From: Ruegeria atlantica
GTDB lineage: Bacteria > Pseudomonadota > Alphaproteobacteria > Rhodobacterales > Rhodobacteraceae
Reading direction: 5' to 3'
Assembly (NCBI RefSeq): GCF_001458195.1
Contig: NZ_CYPU01000072.1
Span: forward strand, 1 to 64,000
DNA length: 64,000 nt
Part shown: in pieces, positions 1 to 7,850 of the stretch
How positions within the stretch are numbered: the stretch's first letter is position 1
Layout of the letters: the number at the start of each line of letters is the position of its first letter
The notes under the pieces: generated by a model
What the model was told of the DNA's origin: nothing
The model's database searches: none
Seen by the model: the letters and a program-made list of their open reading frames with translations, nothing else
Translations under genes and position numbers: made by a program

Positions 1-178
1 CCAGCGCGCCTAGGACAGGGTGCAGGAGCATCGAGCCAAAATTGATCCGAAATACCGGCACACCGCCCTGCACCAGCCTGCGCCCCAGACCGGCCACTGT
101 TTCGTCAAGATCGGCATCCGTTAAAGCGCGTTCGAGCAGCCAACAGGAAATATCTCTGAACAATTCCGGTTTTCTCAT
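1..178 (-). CDS. Adenylate/guanylate cyclase, N-terminal fragment (runs off the left edge)
   Basis: The first 59 codons of a minus-strand gene are visible. They begin with ATG at 178, preceded by a good ribosome binding site (GGGAG). The peptide starts MRKPELFRDISCWLLER and continues with LTDADLDETVAGLGRRL and a segment ending in a LHP triad. This layout (DI..WLLE.AL, then a short acidic helix, then GRRLV..G.PV.R, then LHP) is the N-terminal region I know from class III adenylate/guanylate cyclases of rhizobia and roseobacters, ahead of the catalytic cyclase domain. The catalytic domain lies outside the window, so activity cannot be judged. The family call is recognition of the N-terminal pattern only. 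Confidence 0.6.
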   Translation of the reverse strand, partial: MRKPELFRDISCWLLERALTDADLDETVAGLGRRLVQGGVPVFRINFGSMLLHPVLGAL

Positions 179-419
179 AATCTCCCTACCCGGGATGGAC
201 GTTCACACCAGGTCACCCGACGACCCTTGCGAATAAGACTACAGCCGCAAAAAGAAGAAAGGCAATAGGACGGCATGCGCGTCGCATTGCGGCTCGGCGG
301 CTCCATTTGGCACAAAGCACCAATATGCGATACATCGCTTTCAGGATTTCCGCTGCCAAGCGCCTTGGTCAAATTATCCGCAAACCAACCAATGAGCCAA
401 GGCGCAACAAACGTCTGCT

Positions 420-545
420 TTCGTCATCCCCGACGTTGGAACGATTGACCGATTGGGGCTGTCTGCGGTCCTTCGGTGAAAGCGGGTCAATGGCAGCAAA
501 GTCCCGCAATGCGGACATAAAATCAAATTTCCTGAACGTCCGCTA
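420..545. repeat. Candidate dispersed intergenic repeat
   Basis: This GC-rich stretch lies in the gene-poor 179-845 interval. Both strands read as short open frames with no gene-like start, and the translated minus-strand text (ALCGTLLPLTRFHRR style) resembles strings I associate with small spurious proteins predicted many times in roseobacter genomes, which suggests a dispersed repeat rather than a gene. Only one copy is seen in this window, so the repeat status is an inference from memory. Confidence 0.25.
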
Positions 546-546
546 T

Positions 547-590
547 TGGTGCGAAGGGATACTCGAACCCAGAACTCTAGTTCGACGGGC
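547..590 (-). pseudogene. tRNA-like 3' relic ending in CCA
   Basis: Read on the minus strand this segment ends CCTTCGCACCA and contains GGGTTCGAGTATCCC, which resembles a T-arm followed by an acceptor 3' strand, discriminator A and encoded CCA. The T-stem does not pair in register and no matching 5' acceptor strand (GCGAAGG) is found upstream on that strand, so this is not a working tRNA. It may be the scar of an element that once integrated in a tRNA gene, or chance similarity. Confidence 0.25.
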
Positions 591-845
591 TCCAACCAAC
601 AGCTAGTGGACCTACCCCAATAAAAGTAGCCTTGGAAAAACGCGTCACAGAAAGTGTGAGAGGCTCACAGACTTGCGTTCGATCAGCTGAAGGGGTGCCA
701 AGGGGCGGGGGGTGGAGCTCGTCTATGAAGGCAAGGCCCCGACCATGCGACGTTAACAACGGACGTATTTTGCTAAGGCGTGGTCGCCATGTGGTCGCCA
801 TTTATGTGGTGCCAGCAGAGTAAATCTCGTAAATTATTGATTTTA
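591..845. other. Gene-poor stretch downstream of tRNA-Thr, with a tandem 11-bp repeat
   Basis: No convincing gene was found here. An exact tandem repeat of GTGGTCGCCAT occupies 780-801, and a third partial copy (GTGGTGCC) follows. The sequence lies immediately 3' of the tRNA-Thr gene on its strand, a usual place for integration debris. Short open frames on both strands lack ribosome binding sites and recognisable domains. Confidence 0.3.
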
Positions 846-920
<75 letters not shown>

Positions 921-1003
921 GCTGTGGGCGGGTGATTAGACTCAAACGAAACGCGGCGCAAGGGTGTCTGGACGGTTTTTTTTGTCTCCTGTAGAGAAAG
1001 ACA

Positions 1004-1159
1004 ATGGCAGACAAAAATTCACCTAAAAAAGACGGTAAATCCGGGGACGCGCGCGAAGAACGGCTTAAGGCCGCGCTTAAGGCGAATATGGCGCGGCGCA
1101 AGGCGCAGGCCAAGGCGCGAGCGGCATCCGAGGACAAGACCGGTAAGGACGAGGGATAA
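1004..1159 (+). CDS. Small basic conserved protein upstream of murA (51 aa)
   Basis: An ATG at 1004 opens a 51-codon frame ending with TAA at 1157-1159, six bases before the murA start. The product is very rich in Lys, Arg and Ala (it starts MADKNSPKKDGKSG and has a helical core RLKAALKANMARRKAQAKAR), so a highly charged amphipathic helix is expected. I recall similar tiny basic proteins directly upstream of murA in Rhodobacteraceae. Purine-rich sequence (GAGAAAG) upstream of the start can act as a ribosome binding site. The close spacing suggests co-transcription with murA. Function unknown. Confidence 0.7.
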   Translation: MADKNSPKKDGKSGDAREERLKAALKANMARRKAQAKARAASEDKTGKDEG

Positions 1160-1165
1160 GAGCAG

Positions 1166-2434
1166 ATGGATTCGATTTTGGTAACGGGCAACGGGCCGCT
1201 GAACGGTCAGATACCGATTGCGGGGGCCAAGAACGCATGCCTGACGCTGATGCCCGCAACGTTGCTCAGCGAAGAACCGCTGACGCTGACCAATGCACCG
1301 CGACTTAGTGACATCAAAACAATGACTGCGCTGTTGCAATCGCTCGGGGCCGAAGTGTCCTCGCTGCAGGATGGGCAGGTTCTGGCGATGTCCAGCCATG
1401 ACCTGACCAGCCAGACGGCGGATTATGAGATCGTGCGCAAGATGCGGGCGTCCAATCTGGTGCTGGGTCCTTTGCTGGCGCGTTTTGGACAAGCCGTTGT
1501 GTCGTTGCCGGGGGGGTGTGCCATCGGTGCGCGGCCGATGGACCTGCATGTCGAAGGGCTTGAGGCGCTGGGCGCCGAGATCGAGCTTAAAGACGGTTAC
1601 TTGCACGCCAAAGCCCCGGGTGGGCTGGAAGGCGCAGTGCATGAGATGCGCTTTGCCTCGGTGGGCGCGACCGAAAATATCGTCATGGCAGCGACGCTGG
1701 CCAAAGGCACGACCGTTCTGAAGAACGCTGCACGAGAGCCTGAGATCGTCGATTTGGTAGAATGTCTGCGCAAGATGGGTGCACAGATTTCGGGCGAGGG
1801 GACCTCGACCGTCGAGATCCAGGGCGTAGATCGGCTGCATGGTGCAACACATCAGGTCGTGACCGACCGGATTGAACTAGGCACCTATATGCTGGCCCCC
1901 GCGATGTGCGGCGGTGAAGTTGAGTTGCTGGGTGGTCGGATGGCTTTGGTCGAGTCTTTTGCGGCCAAGCTGGATGCGGCGGGTGTCAAGGTTGAAGAAA
2001 CCCCAATTGGCCTGAAGGTTGCCCGTAAGAACGGTCGTGTTAATGCTGTGGATGTTGTGACCGAGCCGTTTCCCGGTTTCCCAACAGATTTGCAGGCGCA
2101 GATGATGGCGCTGATGTGCACGGCCGAAGGTACCTCGGTTCTGGAAGAACGTATCTTTGAGAACCGCTTCATGCATGCCCCGGAATTGGTGCGCATGGGC
2201 GCGAATATTGAAGTGCACGGTGGTACGGCGACCGTGACCGGGGTTGAACGTCTGAAGGGAGCGCCGGTGATGGCGACGGATTTGCGGGCCTCAGTCTCGT
2301 TAATTCTGGCCGGAATGGCGGCTGAAGGGGAAACGACGGTCAGCCGGGTCTATCATCTGGACCGCGGATATGAACATGTGGTGCGTAAGCTGGAAGGCGT
2401 GGGCGCAAAGATTGAACGGATCAAAGGCCAATGA
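1166..2434 (+). CDS. murA: UDP-N-acetylglucosamine 1-carboxyvinyltransferase
   Basis: Cytosolic enzyme of the first committed step of peptidoglycan synthesis: it transfers enolpyruvate from phosphoenolpyruvate to UDP-GlcNAc, and fosfomycin targets it. The 422-aa length fits the family. Lys22-Asn23 in the GAKNA motif bind substrate. Cys118 in the [13 protein letters not shown] loop is the catalytic cysteine that fosfomycin alkylates, so the fosfomycin-sensitive Cys form is present. The start [14 protein letters not shown] is the normal family N-terminus. The stop overlaps the start of the DUF2948 gene by four bases (ATGA), so the two are translationally coupled. The murA-DUF2948-hisD order is typical of Rhodobacterales. 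Confidence 0.97.
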   Translation: MDSILVTGNGPLNGQIPIAGAKNACLTLMPATLLSEEPLTLTNAPRLSDIKTMTALLQSLGAEVSSLQDGQVLAMSSHDLTSQTADYEIVRKMRASNLVLGPLLARFGQAVVSLPGGCAIGARPMDLHVEGLEALGAEIELKDGYLHAKAPGGLEGAVHEMRFASVGATENIVMAATLAKGTTVLKNAAREPEIVDLVECLRKMGAQISGEGTSTVEIQGVDRLHGATHQVVTDRIELGTYMLAPAMCGGEVELLGGRMALVESFAAKLDAAGVKVEETPIGLKVARKNGRVNAVDVVTEPFPGFPTDLQAQMMALMCTAEGTSVLEERIFENRFMHAPELVRMGANIEVHGGTATVTGVERLKGAPVMATDLRASVSLILAGMAAEGETTVSRVYHLDRGYEHVVRKLEGVGAKIERIKGQ

Positions 2435-2907
2435 CAGATGCAAGTTTCGAAGACGGACGCGAAGCCCCACTGAATCTGGGGGCCGAGGACGCCGATGACC
2501 TTCAGGTGATCTCAACCCTGGCGCAGGATGCGATTTTCCCAATCACCGAGATGACGTGGCGGCCCTCTGAACGTCGCTTTGGCCTGTTGCTGAACCGGTT
2601 CCGCTGGGAAGACAAAGATGCCGCCGCCCGCCGCGACCGCCCGTTTGAACGGGTGCAGTCGGTTCTGGTTTTCGATTCAGTGCTGTCTGTGGCGAGCCAA
2701 GGGGTCGAACGCGGCGACAAGGAAATGGTGATGTCTCTGCTGTCGATTGATTTCGAAGCGGGCGAAGACGGTGCCGGGCAGATCATGCTAACACTTGCCG
2801 GAGATGGTACGATCCGCTTGTCGGTCGAGGCGCTGGATGTCACCCTCAAGGACGTGACCCGGCCGTATCAGGCCCCATCCGGTCAGGCACCGCACCATCC
2901 GGAATAA
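2431..2907 (+). CDS. DUF2948 family protein
   Basis: A 158-aa protein recognised as the DUF2948 family by the segments [35 protein letters not shown] and [14 protein letters not shown]. The family sits between murA and hisD in many Rhodobacterales and has no assigned biochemical role that I know. There is no signal peptide or membrane segment, so it should be cytosolic. Its start overlaps the murA stop (ATGA). The C-terminal tail after the conserved [11 protein letters not shown]-like region (here [11 protein letters not shown]) is short and proline rich. Confidence 0.85.
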   Translation: MTDASFEDGREAPLNLGAEDADDLQVISTLAQDAIFPITEMTWRPSERRFGLLLNRFRWEDKDAAARRDRPFERVQSVLVFDSVLSVASQGVERGDKEMVMSLLSIDFEAGEDGAGQIMLTLAGDGTIRLSVEALDVTLKDVTRPYQAPSGQAPHHPE

Positions 2908-2934
2908 GCGCGGCATAGCGCAGGCATTCACCGG

Positions 2935-2946
2935 CCCCCCCCCCCC
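2935..2946. repeat. Homopolymeric tract of 12 cytosines upstream of a GNAT gene
   Basis: An uninterrupted run of twelve C occupies 2935-2946. It ends one base before an AGGG ribosome-binding-like motif (2947-2950) and nine bases before the GTG start at 2955. Runs of this length are prone to slipped-strand mispairing. Because the tract lies outside the frame, length change would alter promoter or leader spacing rather than cause a frameshift, unless a longer upstream start is used. Confidence 0.9.
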
Positions 2947-2954
2947 AGGGTCTG

Positions 2955-3422
2955 GTGCTGCGCCGTGCGACCGTTTTCGACGAGTTCGATCTGAGCCGTG
3001 TTCTGGTCCGGTCAATTACCGAGCTTTGCACGGCGGACCATCAGGATGATCCTAAGGTGATCGCACAATGGGTCGCAAACAAAGATCCGGAGACGATCAG
3101 AGGCTGGATCAGGAACGGGGCACAAATCTGGCTTGCCGAGAAAAACGGGCAGCCAGCGGCAGTCGGTGGGCTGACCGAAGCCGGAGAAATCACGCTTTTG
3201 TATATCGATCCAGATCACATTGGTTGGGGTATTGGCGGCGCTTTGTTGAAGGCACTTGAGCAGGAACTTATCGCCTTTGGCTGTACCGAGGGGCAGCTTG
3301 AAGCCACCCAAACGGCACAGGGTTTCTATGCGCGGCACGGCTGGGAAACCACCGGAGGATGCAGTCAGCGCAATGACGTGTCCTGTCTGAGTATGCGCAA
3401 ATCGCTGCACCTACAGGACTGA
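2955..3422 (+). CDS. GNAT family N-acetyltransferase
   Basis: A 155-aa protein with the GNAT fold. The N-terminal strand is LRRATVFDEFDLSRVLVRSI, the central strand is GEITLLYIDPDHIGWGIGGALLKALEQE, which carries the acetyl-CoA pyrophosphate loop (here I-G-W-G-I-G-G-A, a variant of Q/RxxGxG/A), and a C-terminal strand follows (GFYARHGWETTG). The start is GTG at 2955 with AGGG just upstream. The acceptor substrate cannot be told from sequence. It sits between the DUF2948 gene and hisD, where the conserved block has an insertion, and its leader carries a 12-C homopolymer. Confidence 0.85.
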   Translation: MLRRATVFDEFDLSRVLVRSITELCTADHQDDPKVIAQWVANKDPETIRGWIRNGAQIWLAEKNGQPAAVGGLTEAGEITLLYIDPDHIGWGIGGALLKALEQELIAFGCTEGQLEATQTAQGFYARHGWETTGGCSQRNDVSCLSMRKSLHLQD

Positions 3423-3482
3423 GGGTTGAGGCCGGCCCATCTGGGCGGTATGTCCCGATCAAACGCTCCGGAGTGCCAGAAC

Positions 3483-4784
3483 ATGCCTGTTTTCCTCGAC
3501 ACGACGTCGTCTGAATTCGAGACCGCCTTCAAAACACTATTGTCCGCCAAGCGCGAGGACAGCCCGGATGTGGACGCCGTTGTCGCCGGGATTATCGATG
3601 ACGTGAGGAAACGTGGCGATGCGGCGGTGATCGAGCTGACCGCCAAGTTTGACCGGCTGGAGCTGACGCCCGAAACAATGGCCTTCAGCGCTGAACAGAT
3701 CACCGAGGCTGTGGATCAGGTCTCGTCCGAAGATCGGGCCGCGCTGGAATTGGCCGCTGAGCGCATCAGATCCTATCACGAAAAGCAGTTGCCAGAGGAT
3801 CACGAGTGGATAGATTCGTCGGGCGCAATGCTGGGTTGGCGTTGGTCTGCTGTGTCGGCTGCCGGTCTCTACGTGCCCGGCGGGCTGGCATCGTACCCGT
3901 CTTCCGTGCTGATGAACGCAATCCCCGCGAAGGTCGCTGGGGTTGAGCGTCTGGCCATTGCCGTGCCGACACCGGACGGGCAAGTGAACCCGTTGGTCCT
4001 GCTGGCGGCGCAGCTTTCCGGTGTGGACACGATCTATCGTATTGGCGGGGCACAGGCGATTGCCGCAATGGCCTATGGCACCGACACAATTGCAGCGGTC
4101 GACAAGATCACGGGTCCGGGCAACGCATTTGTAGCCGCCGCCAAGCGCCGCGTATTCGGGAAGGTTGGCATCGACATGATTGCCGGTCCGTCCGAGATTT
4201 TGGTGATTGCCGACAAGGATAATGATCCCGACTGGATCGCGCTGGATCTGCTTAGCCAGGCAGAACATGACGAAAGCGCGCAGTCGATTCTGATTACAGA
4301 TGACGCCGGGTTTGGACAGGCCGTCGCCAAAGCCGTCGACAAACGCCTCGAAACCCTGCAACGCCGCGCCATCGCGGGGGCCAGTTGGCGCGATTTCGGG
4401 GCGATCATCACTGTGCGTGATTTGGACGAGGCGGCGGCACTGTCGAACCGCATCGCACCCGAGCACCTTGAGCTGTGCGTGACGGATCCCTTGGCGCTGA
4501 GCGCGAAGACTGTCCACGCCGGCGCGATCTTCCTGGGCCAGTACACGCCCGAGGCCATAGGTGACTATGTTGGCGGCCCCAATCACGTGCTGCCGACGGC
4601 TCGTTCGGCCCGCTTCTCCTCTGGTCTCAATGTGATGGACTTCCTCAAGCGCACGACCCTCAGCCAGATGACACCAGAAGCCCTGCGTGCGATTGGACCC
4701 GCAGCCGAGCAACTGGCGCAATCCGAAAGCCTCGAGGCGCATGGACTTTCAGTAGCGGCGCGGTTGAAGCGTCTGAACGGCTAA
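3483..4784 (+). CDS. hisD: Histidinol dehydrogenase
   Basis: Last enzyme of histidine biosynthesis; a zinc and NAD-dependent cytosolic enzyme that oxidises L-histidinol to L-histidine in two steps. The 433-aa product starting MPVFLDTTSSEFETAF has the expected size. The signature GPGNAFVAAAKRRVFG is followed by the IDMIAGPSEILV motif. Zinc ligands fall in SQAEHDESAQ and GDYVGGPNHVLPT, and the catalytic Glu-His in APEHLEL. An upstream in-frame start at 3426 would add 19 residues unlike the family, so ATG 3483 was chosen. A second HisD homologue at 43.6 kb is the paralogue HpsN, not a histidine gene. Confidence 0.96.
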   Translation: MPVFLDTTSSEFETAFKTLLSAKREDSPDVDAVVAGIIDDVRKRGDAAVIELTAKFDRLELTPETMAFSAEQITEAVDQVSSEDRAALELAAERIRSYHEKQLPEDHEWIDSSGAMLGWRWSAVSAAGLYVPGGLASYPSSVLMNAIPAKVAGVERLAIAVPTPDGQVNPLVLLAAQLSGVDTIYRIGGAQAIAAMAYGTDTIAAVDKITGPGNAFVAAAKRRVFGKVGIDMIAGPSEILVIADKDNDPDWIALDLLSQAEHDESAQSILITDDAGFGQAVAKAVDKRLETLQRRAIAGASWRDFGAIITVRDLDEAAALSNRIAPEHLELCVTDPLALSAKTVHAGAIFLGQYTPEAIGDYVGGPNHVLPTARSARFSSGLNVMDFLKRTTLSQMTPEALRAIGPAAEQLAQSESLEAHGLSVAARLKRLNG

Positions 4785-4844
4785 ATCCTTATGGCCTAAG
4801 GGTCACGCCCGCCTCGAACCTGCACGGATTATCTAGGCAGGGAC

Positions 4845-4865
4845 TTGAAACAACCGGTTGTTCAA
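4845..4865. promoter_or_regulatory. Palindrome upstream of the glycosyltransferase gene
   Basis: AACAACCGGTTGTT (4849-4862) is a perfect 14-bp palindrome, extended by TTG/CAA arms once one bulged A is allowed. It lies 43 bp upstream of the TTG start at 4906 and downstream of hisD, so it could be an operator or a short hairpin. It has no T-tract, so it does not look like an intrinsic terminator. Confidence 0.35.
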
Positions 4866-4905
4866 CGGCGCCTTGACCGAAGGACCTGACACATAGGAGC
4901 TAGAC

Positions 4906-5703
4906 TTGGAACGCGTGGCAACACTCTGGATCGGCAATCGGTTTAGTTTTCTGGAGCATTTGTGCCTGAAATCCTTCGCGGATGTGGACCAGAAGCCGAT
5001 CGTCTACCACTATGGCGACCTAGAGGACATTCCGGACTACATTGAGGCGCGCGACGCACGTGAAATATTTGATACGTCCGAGATTTACCGCGACCCGATC
5101 ACCCGATCCGTTGCCGTTCACGCGGATTTGTTCCGCCTGAAGCTTATGCAAGATACCGACTATATCTGGGTGGATGCCGATGCCTACGCGAACAGACCGT
5201 TCGAGACCAAACAAGGTTATTTGTTTCCAAAGGCGAATTTGAAACGTCGACGTATGATGAATGGTGTTGTTGCCTTGCCAAGCGACAGTCCGGCATTGAA
5301 AAAAATGTGTGATTTCGCTTTCGACAGTGACCTTGTTCCGCCCTGGTGGGCAGAGGATCGGCGAAAGAACTACATCGACATATTCGGCAGATCAACTGTC
5401 TGGAGTTTGCCGCTTTCGACCTTTGGGCCACCTTTGTTCTTTCACTACATTTATGACACGCCGGAACATGATATGTGTTCTGCCCGCGCCGAGCTTTATG
5501 CGATCCCTCTCAGGTACAGAAAGCACTGGAACGATCCGGATATGTCGGAGCTCGAGTTTCTGGACTGGCAGAACAAGATGTCCGTGCATTTCTTTGGATC
5601 TTGGTTCCGGAAGATTTTTAAGGATTGTGAAATCGCCAAGGGCTCGCTTGTCGATACCCTGCTGCGGAAGCACGGAATCGACCCTTCGGATCACCCGTTG
5701 TAG
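4906..5703 (+). CDS. DXD-type glycosyltransferase-like protein
   Basis: A 265-aa protein starting at a TTG (4906) that has a clear AGGAG ribosome binding site at 4896-4900. The segment HADLFRLKLMQDTDYIWVDADAY matches the sugar-nucleotide binding region of DXD glycosyltransferases (R.....D/E...G...D.D), with Asp-Ala-Asp as the metal-binding triad. N-terminal TLWIGNRFSFLEHLCLKSF and a later VHFFGSW segment are also seen in capsular or GT32-like enzymes. It lacks membrane segments and should be cytosolic or peripheral. It interrupts the usual hisD-UPF0262 neighbourhood and probably decorates a surface glycan; donor and acceptor are unknown. Confidence 0.65.
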   Translation: MERVATLWIGNRFSFLEHLCLKSFADVDQKPIVYHYGDLEDIPDYIEARDAREIFDTSEIYRDPITRSVAVHADLFRLKLMQDTDYIWVDADAYANRPFETKQGYLFPKANLKRRRMMNGVVALPSDSPALKKMCDFAFDSDLVPPWWAEDRRKNYIDIFGRSTVWSLPLSTFGPPLFFHYIYDTPEHDMCSARAELYAIPLRYRKHWNDPDMSELEFLDWQNKMSVHFFGSWFRKIFKDCEIAKGSLVDTLLRKHGIDPSDHPL

Positions 5704-5788
5704 TGAGTTTGTCAGGAAATGGTCTGTGTGCGTTGCCCATTTAATTTTGTTGCTATAAGTCTGTCCCGACCTGAACGGACCGCGCCTT

Positions 5789-6268
5789 ATGACTCGTATC
5801 TCGCACATCGAACTAGATGATCGAAACCTGCCTCCGCCGACCCCCGAAATCGAGCAGGAGCGTAAGGTTGCGATCTATGATCTGCTGGAGGAAAACAGCT
5901 TTGCGCTGCCTGTGCGCGATGACCGTGTCGTGCCCGATGGACCGTACCGTGTTCAGTTGTCGATCCGCGACAAACGGCTGGTTTTCGATATCGCCACCGA
6001 GGCCGAAGAAAAGGCGGCAGAGTTTCACCTGTCGCTGGGACCGTTCCGGCAGGTGGTCAAAGACTACTTTCAGATCTGCGAAAGCTATTTCAACGCGGTA
6101 AAAACCTTGCCGCCGAGCCAGATCGAAACCATCGACATGGCCCGTCGCGGCATCCACAACGAAGGCAGCCGCGTTTTACAGGAACGTCTTGAAGGTAAGG
6201 CTGACATCGACACCGATACCGCACGCCGTTTGTTCACGCTGATCTGCGTGCTGCATTTCGGGGGCTGA
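5789..6268 (+). CDS. UPF0262 family protein
   Basis: A 159-aa protein recognised as the UPF0262 family of alphaproteobacteria by MTRISHIELDD, RDKRLVFDIA and LGPFRQVVKDYFQICESYF. It is found next to hisD in Rhodobacterales and rhizobia, but its biochemical role is unknown. It is soluble, with no signal peptide. The next gene starts three bases after its stop, so the two are very likely co-transcribed. Confidence 0.88.
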   Translation: MTRISHIELDDRNLPPPTPEIEQERKVAIYDLLEENSFALPVRDDRVVPDGPYRVQLSIRDKRLVFDIATEAEEKAAEFHLSLGPFRQVVKDYFQICESYFNAVKTLPPSQIETIDMARRGIHNEGSRVLQERLEGKADIDTDTARRLFTLICVLHFGG

Positions 6269-6271
6269 CGC

Positions 6272-6724
6272 GTGAAGCCTTTGCCGCAGTCGGTCCTGTT
6301 TTGTTGCGACCATAACGCGGTTCGGTCCCCTATGGCCGAAGGGCTCATGAAAAAGTTCTACGGCACCGGCACCTACGTACAATCCGCCGGTGTGCGAAAT
6401 GACCTTGAGATTGACGGGTTCTGCATCGCGGTCTGCCAAGAAGTCGGCGTTGAACTGTCCCGTCATCGGTCACGCTCGTTTGATGAAATGCAGGAATGGG
6501 GCGACGACCTCAGCTCGTTCGACCTGATCGTTGCGTTGTCGCCGGCCAGTCAACGCCAGGCGCTGGAATTGACGCGCATTTTTCACTTGGATGTCGATTA
6601 TTGGCCAATAATGGACCCTACCGGACTGGGCGAAAGCCGCGCAGACAAGTTAATTCACTACCGACAGACCCGCGACCAGATCATTCAGCATCTGAAGGGC
6701 CGCTGGGGCGAACCTACGGAGTGA
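6272..6724 (+). CDS. Low-molecular-weight protein tyrosine phosphatase family protein
   Basis: A 150-aa protein with the LMW-PTP/arsenate-reductase fold. The phosphate-binding loop near the N-terminus reads CCDHNAVRSPMAEG (C-x5-R-S), and the general-acid loop near the C-terminus is YWPIMDPTGLGES with Asp-Pro. GTG at 6272 is used as the start, right behind UPF0262. The P-loop is slightly unusual, with CDHNAVRS in place of C..N.CRS. It could dephosphorylate phosphotyrosine or act on another phosphoester; this UPF0262-coupled subfamily is uncharacterised to my knowledge. Confidence 0.85.
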   Translation: MKPLPQSVLFCCDHNAVRSPMAEGLMKKFYGTGTYVQSAGVRNDLEIDGFCIAVCQEVGVELSRHRSRSFDEMQEWGDDLSSFDLIVALSPASQRQALELTRIFHLDVDYWPIMDPTGLGESRADKLIHYRQTRDQIIQHLKGRWGEPTE

Positions 6725-6726
6725 CC

Positions 6727-7125
6727 ATGAACCAGACCGTCAAAACCTGTTTCGACGCTTTCAACGCCGGTGACGTCGACGGCATGCTGGCCTGCCTGTC
6801 CGATGATGTGGCGCATCACGTGAACGAAGGCCAGATCCGCACCGGTAAGGAAAAATTCACGGTCTTTTGCGCCCATATGAACCGCTGCTACAAGGAACAC
6901 CTAACGGATATCGTGGTGTTTGAGGCCGCAGGCGGTACTCGTGCTGCGGCAGAGTTCACTGTGAACGGCTCCTATCTGCAAACGGATGAGGGTTTGCCCG
7001 AAGCCCGCGGTCAGACCTACCGCTTGCCCGCCGGGTCGTTCTTTGACTTGAAAGACGGCAAAATTACCCGCGTCACCACGTTCTACAACCTCGCTGACTG
7101 GACCAAGCAGGTCTCGAATGGCTGA
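6727..7125 (+). CDS. Ketosteroid-isomerase-related SnoaL/NTF2-like protein
   Basis: A 132-aa protein with the cone-shaped SnoaL/NTF2 fold pattern. The N-terminal helices (MNQTVKTCFDAFNAGDVDGM) are followed by the strand region LSDDVAHHVNEGQIRTGKEKF, an ARGQTYRLPAGSFFDLKDGKI hairpin and a C-terminal TFYNLADW strand. It is closest to the ketosteroid-isomerase-related family. The ATG at 6727 lies two bases after the phosphatase stop. Its end overlaps the start of the GNAT gene by eight bases, and the pair looks like one transcription unit. Substrate and role are unknown. Confidence 0.75.
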   Translation: MNQTVKTCFDAFNAGDVDGMLACLSDDVAHHVNEGQIRTGKEKFTVFCAHMNRCYKEHLTDIVVFEAAGGTRAAAEFTVNGSYLQTDEGLPEARGQTYRLPAGSFFDLKDGKITRVTTFYNLADWTKQVSNG

Positions 7126-7711
7126 GGTCACAGCTGTCCGCCCCCTGACCGGGGCGGCGCTGACGGATGTCTTGGATGATGTGGCGCGTTTGCGGATCCA
7201 GGTGTTTTGGGCGTGGCCGTATCTGTATGACGGCGACATCAACTACGAGCGGAAGTACCTTCAGTCCTACAGGGACAGCGATAAGGCTATCGTGGTCGGG
7301 GCATTTTACAGAGACCGCCTGATAGGCGCTTCGACCGGTGCCCCACTGACCGACCACGCTGATGATTTCGCTGCCGCCTTTGATGGCTCTGGTCTGGACC
7401 TGAACGAAGTCTTCTATTGCGCCGAGTCTGTCCTTTTTTCGGATTACCGGGGGCAGGGAGTTGGCCATAAGTTCTTTGACCTACGCGAGGAACACGCACG
7501 CAAGCTGGGCTTCAGAAAATGCGCCTTTTGCAGCGTGCAGCGCCCTGTTGATCACCCGATGCGACCGGAAAACAATCGCCCCCTGGATGCCTTCTGGCGC
7601 GCGCGTGGATACGAACCGCTACCTGGTGTGATCGCGCAGTTTTCGTGGAAGGATGTTGGCGAAGAGGGCGAGACAGCAAAGCGACTGCAGTTTTGGATGC
7701 GGGATTTGTAG
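7118..7711 (+). CDS. GNAT family N-acetyltransferase
   Basis: A 197-aa acetyltransferase whose core strand VFYCAESVLFSDYRGQGVGHKFFDLREEHA contains the R-G-Q-G-V-G acetyl-CoA loop. The C-terminal strand and helix are YEPLPGVIAQFSWKD. It overlaps the SnoaL-like gene by eight bases, which indicates translational coupling and a shared pathway. A nitrilase-family hydrolase on the same strand follows after an antisense insertion, and the three may have formed one operon originally. The acetyl acceptor is unknown. Confidence 0.85.
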   Translation: MAEVTAVRPLTGAALTDVLDDVARLRIQVFWAWPYLYDGDINYERKYLQSYRDSDKAIVVGAFYRDRLIGASTGAPLTDHADDFAAAFDGSGLDLNEVFYCAESVLFSDYRGQGVGHKFFDLREEHARKLGFRKCAFCSVQRPVDHPMRPENNRPLDAFWRARGYEPLPGVIAQFSWKDVGEEGETAKRLQFWMRDL

Positions 7712-7850
7712 ATAGTTTTCGTCTGCTCTGCGGACGATATCGACGTTAGACCTCCCCGCGCAAACAGTAAGTGCCCGCGGTTCACGGCCGAAGTGGGAAA
7801 CGCTCGTGGCGCATTCCGATGCCTCGCGGCAGACGCGAAGAGAAATTGAG

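Noticed and set aside
1019-1852. 277-codon minus-strand open frame opposite murA
   Set aside because: Antisense to a well conserved gene and to the small protein upstream; composition (many Arg, His, Gln) is typical of shadow frames.
3537-4742. 401-codon minus-strand open frame opposite hisD
   Set aside because: It mirrors a clear hisD gene, has no family resemblance or ribosome binding site, and is the expected by-product of GC-rich codons.
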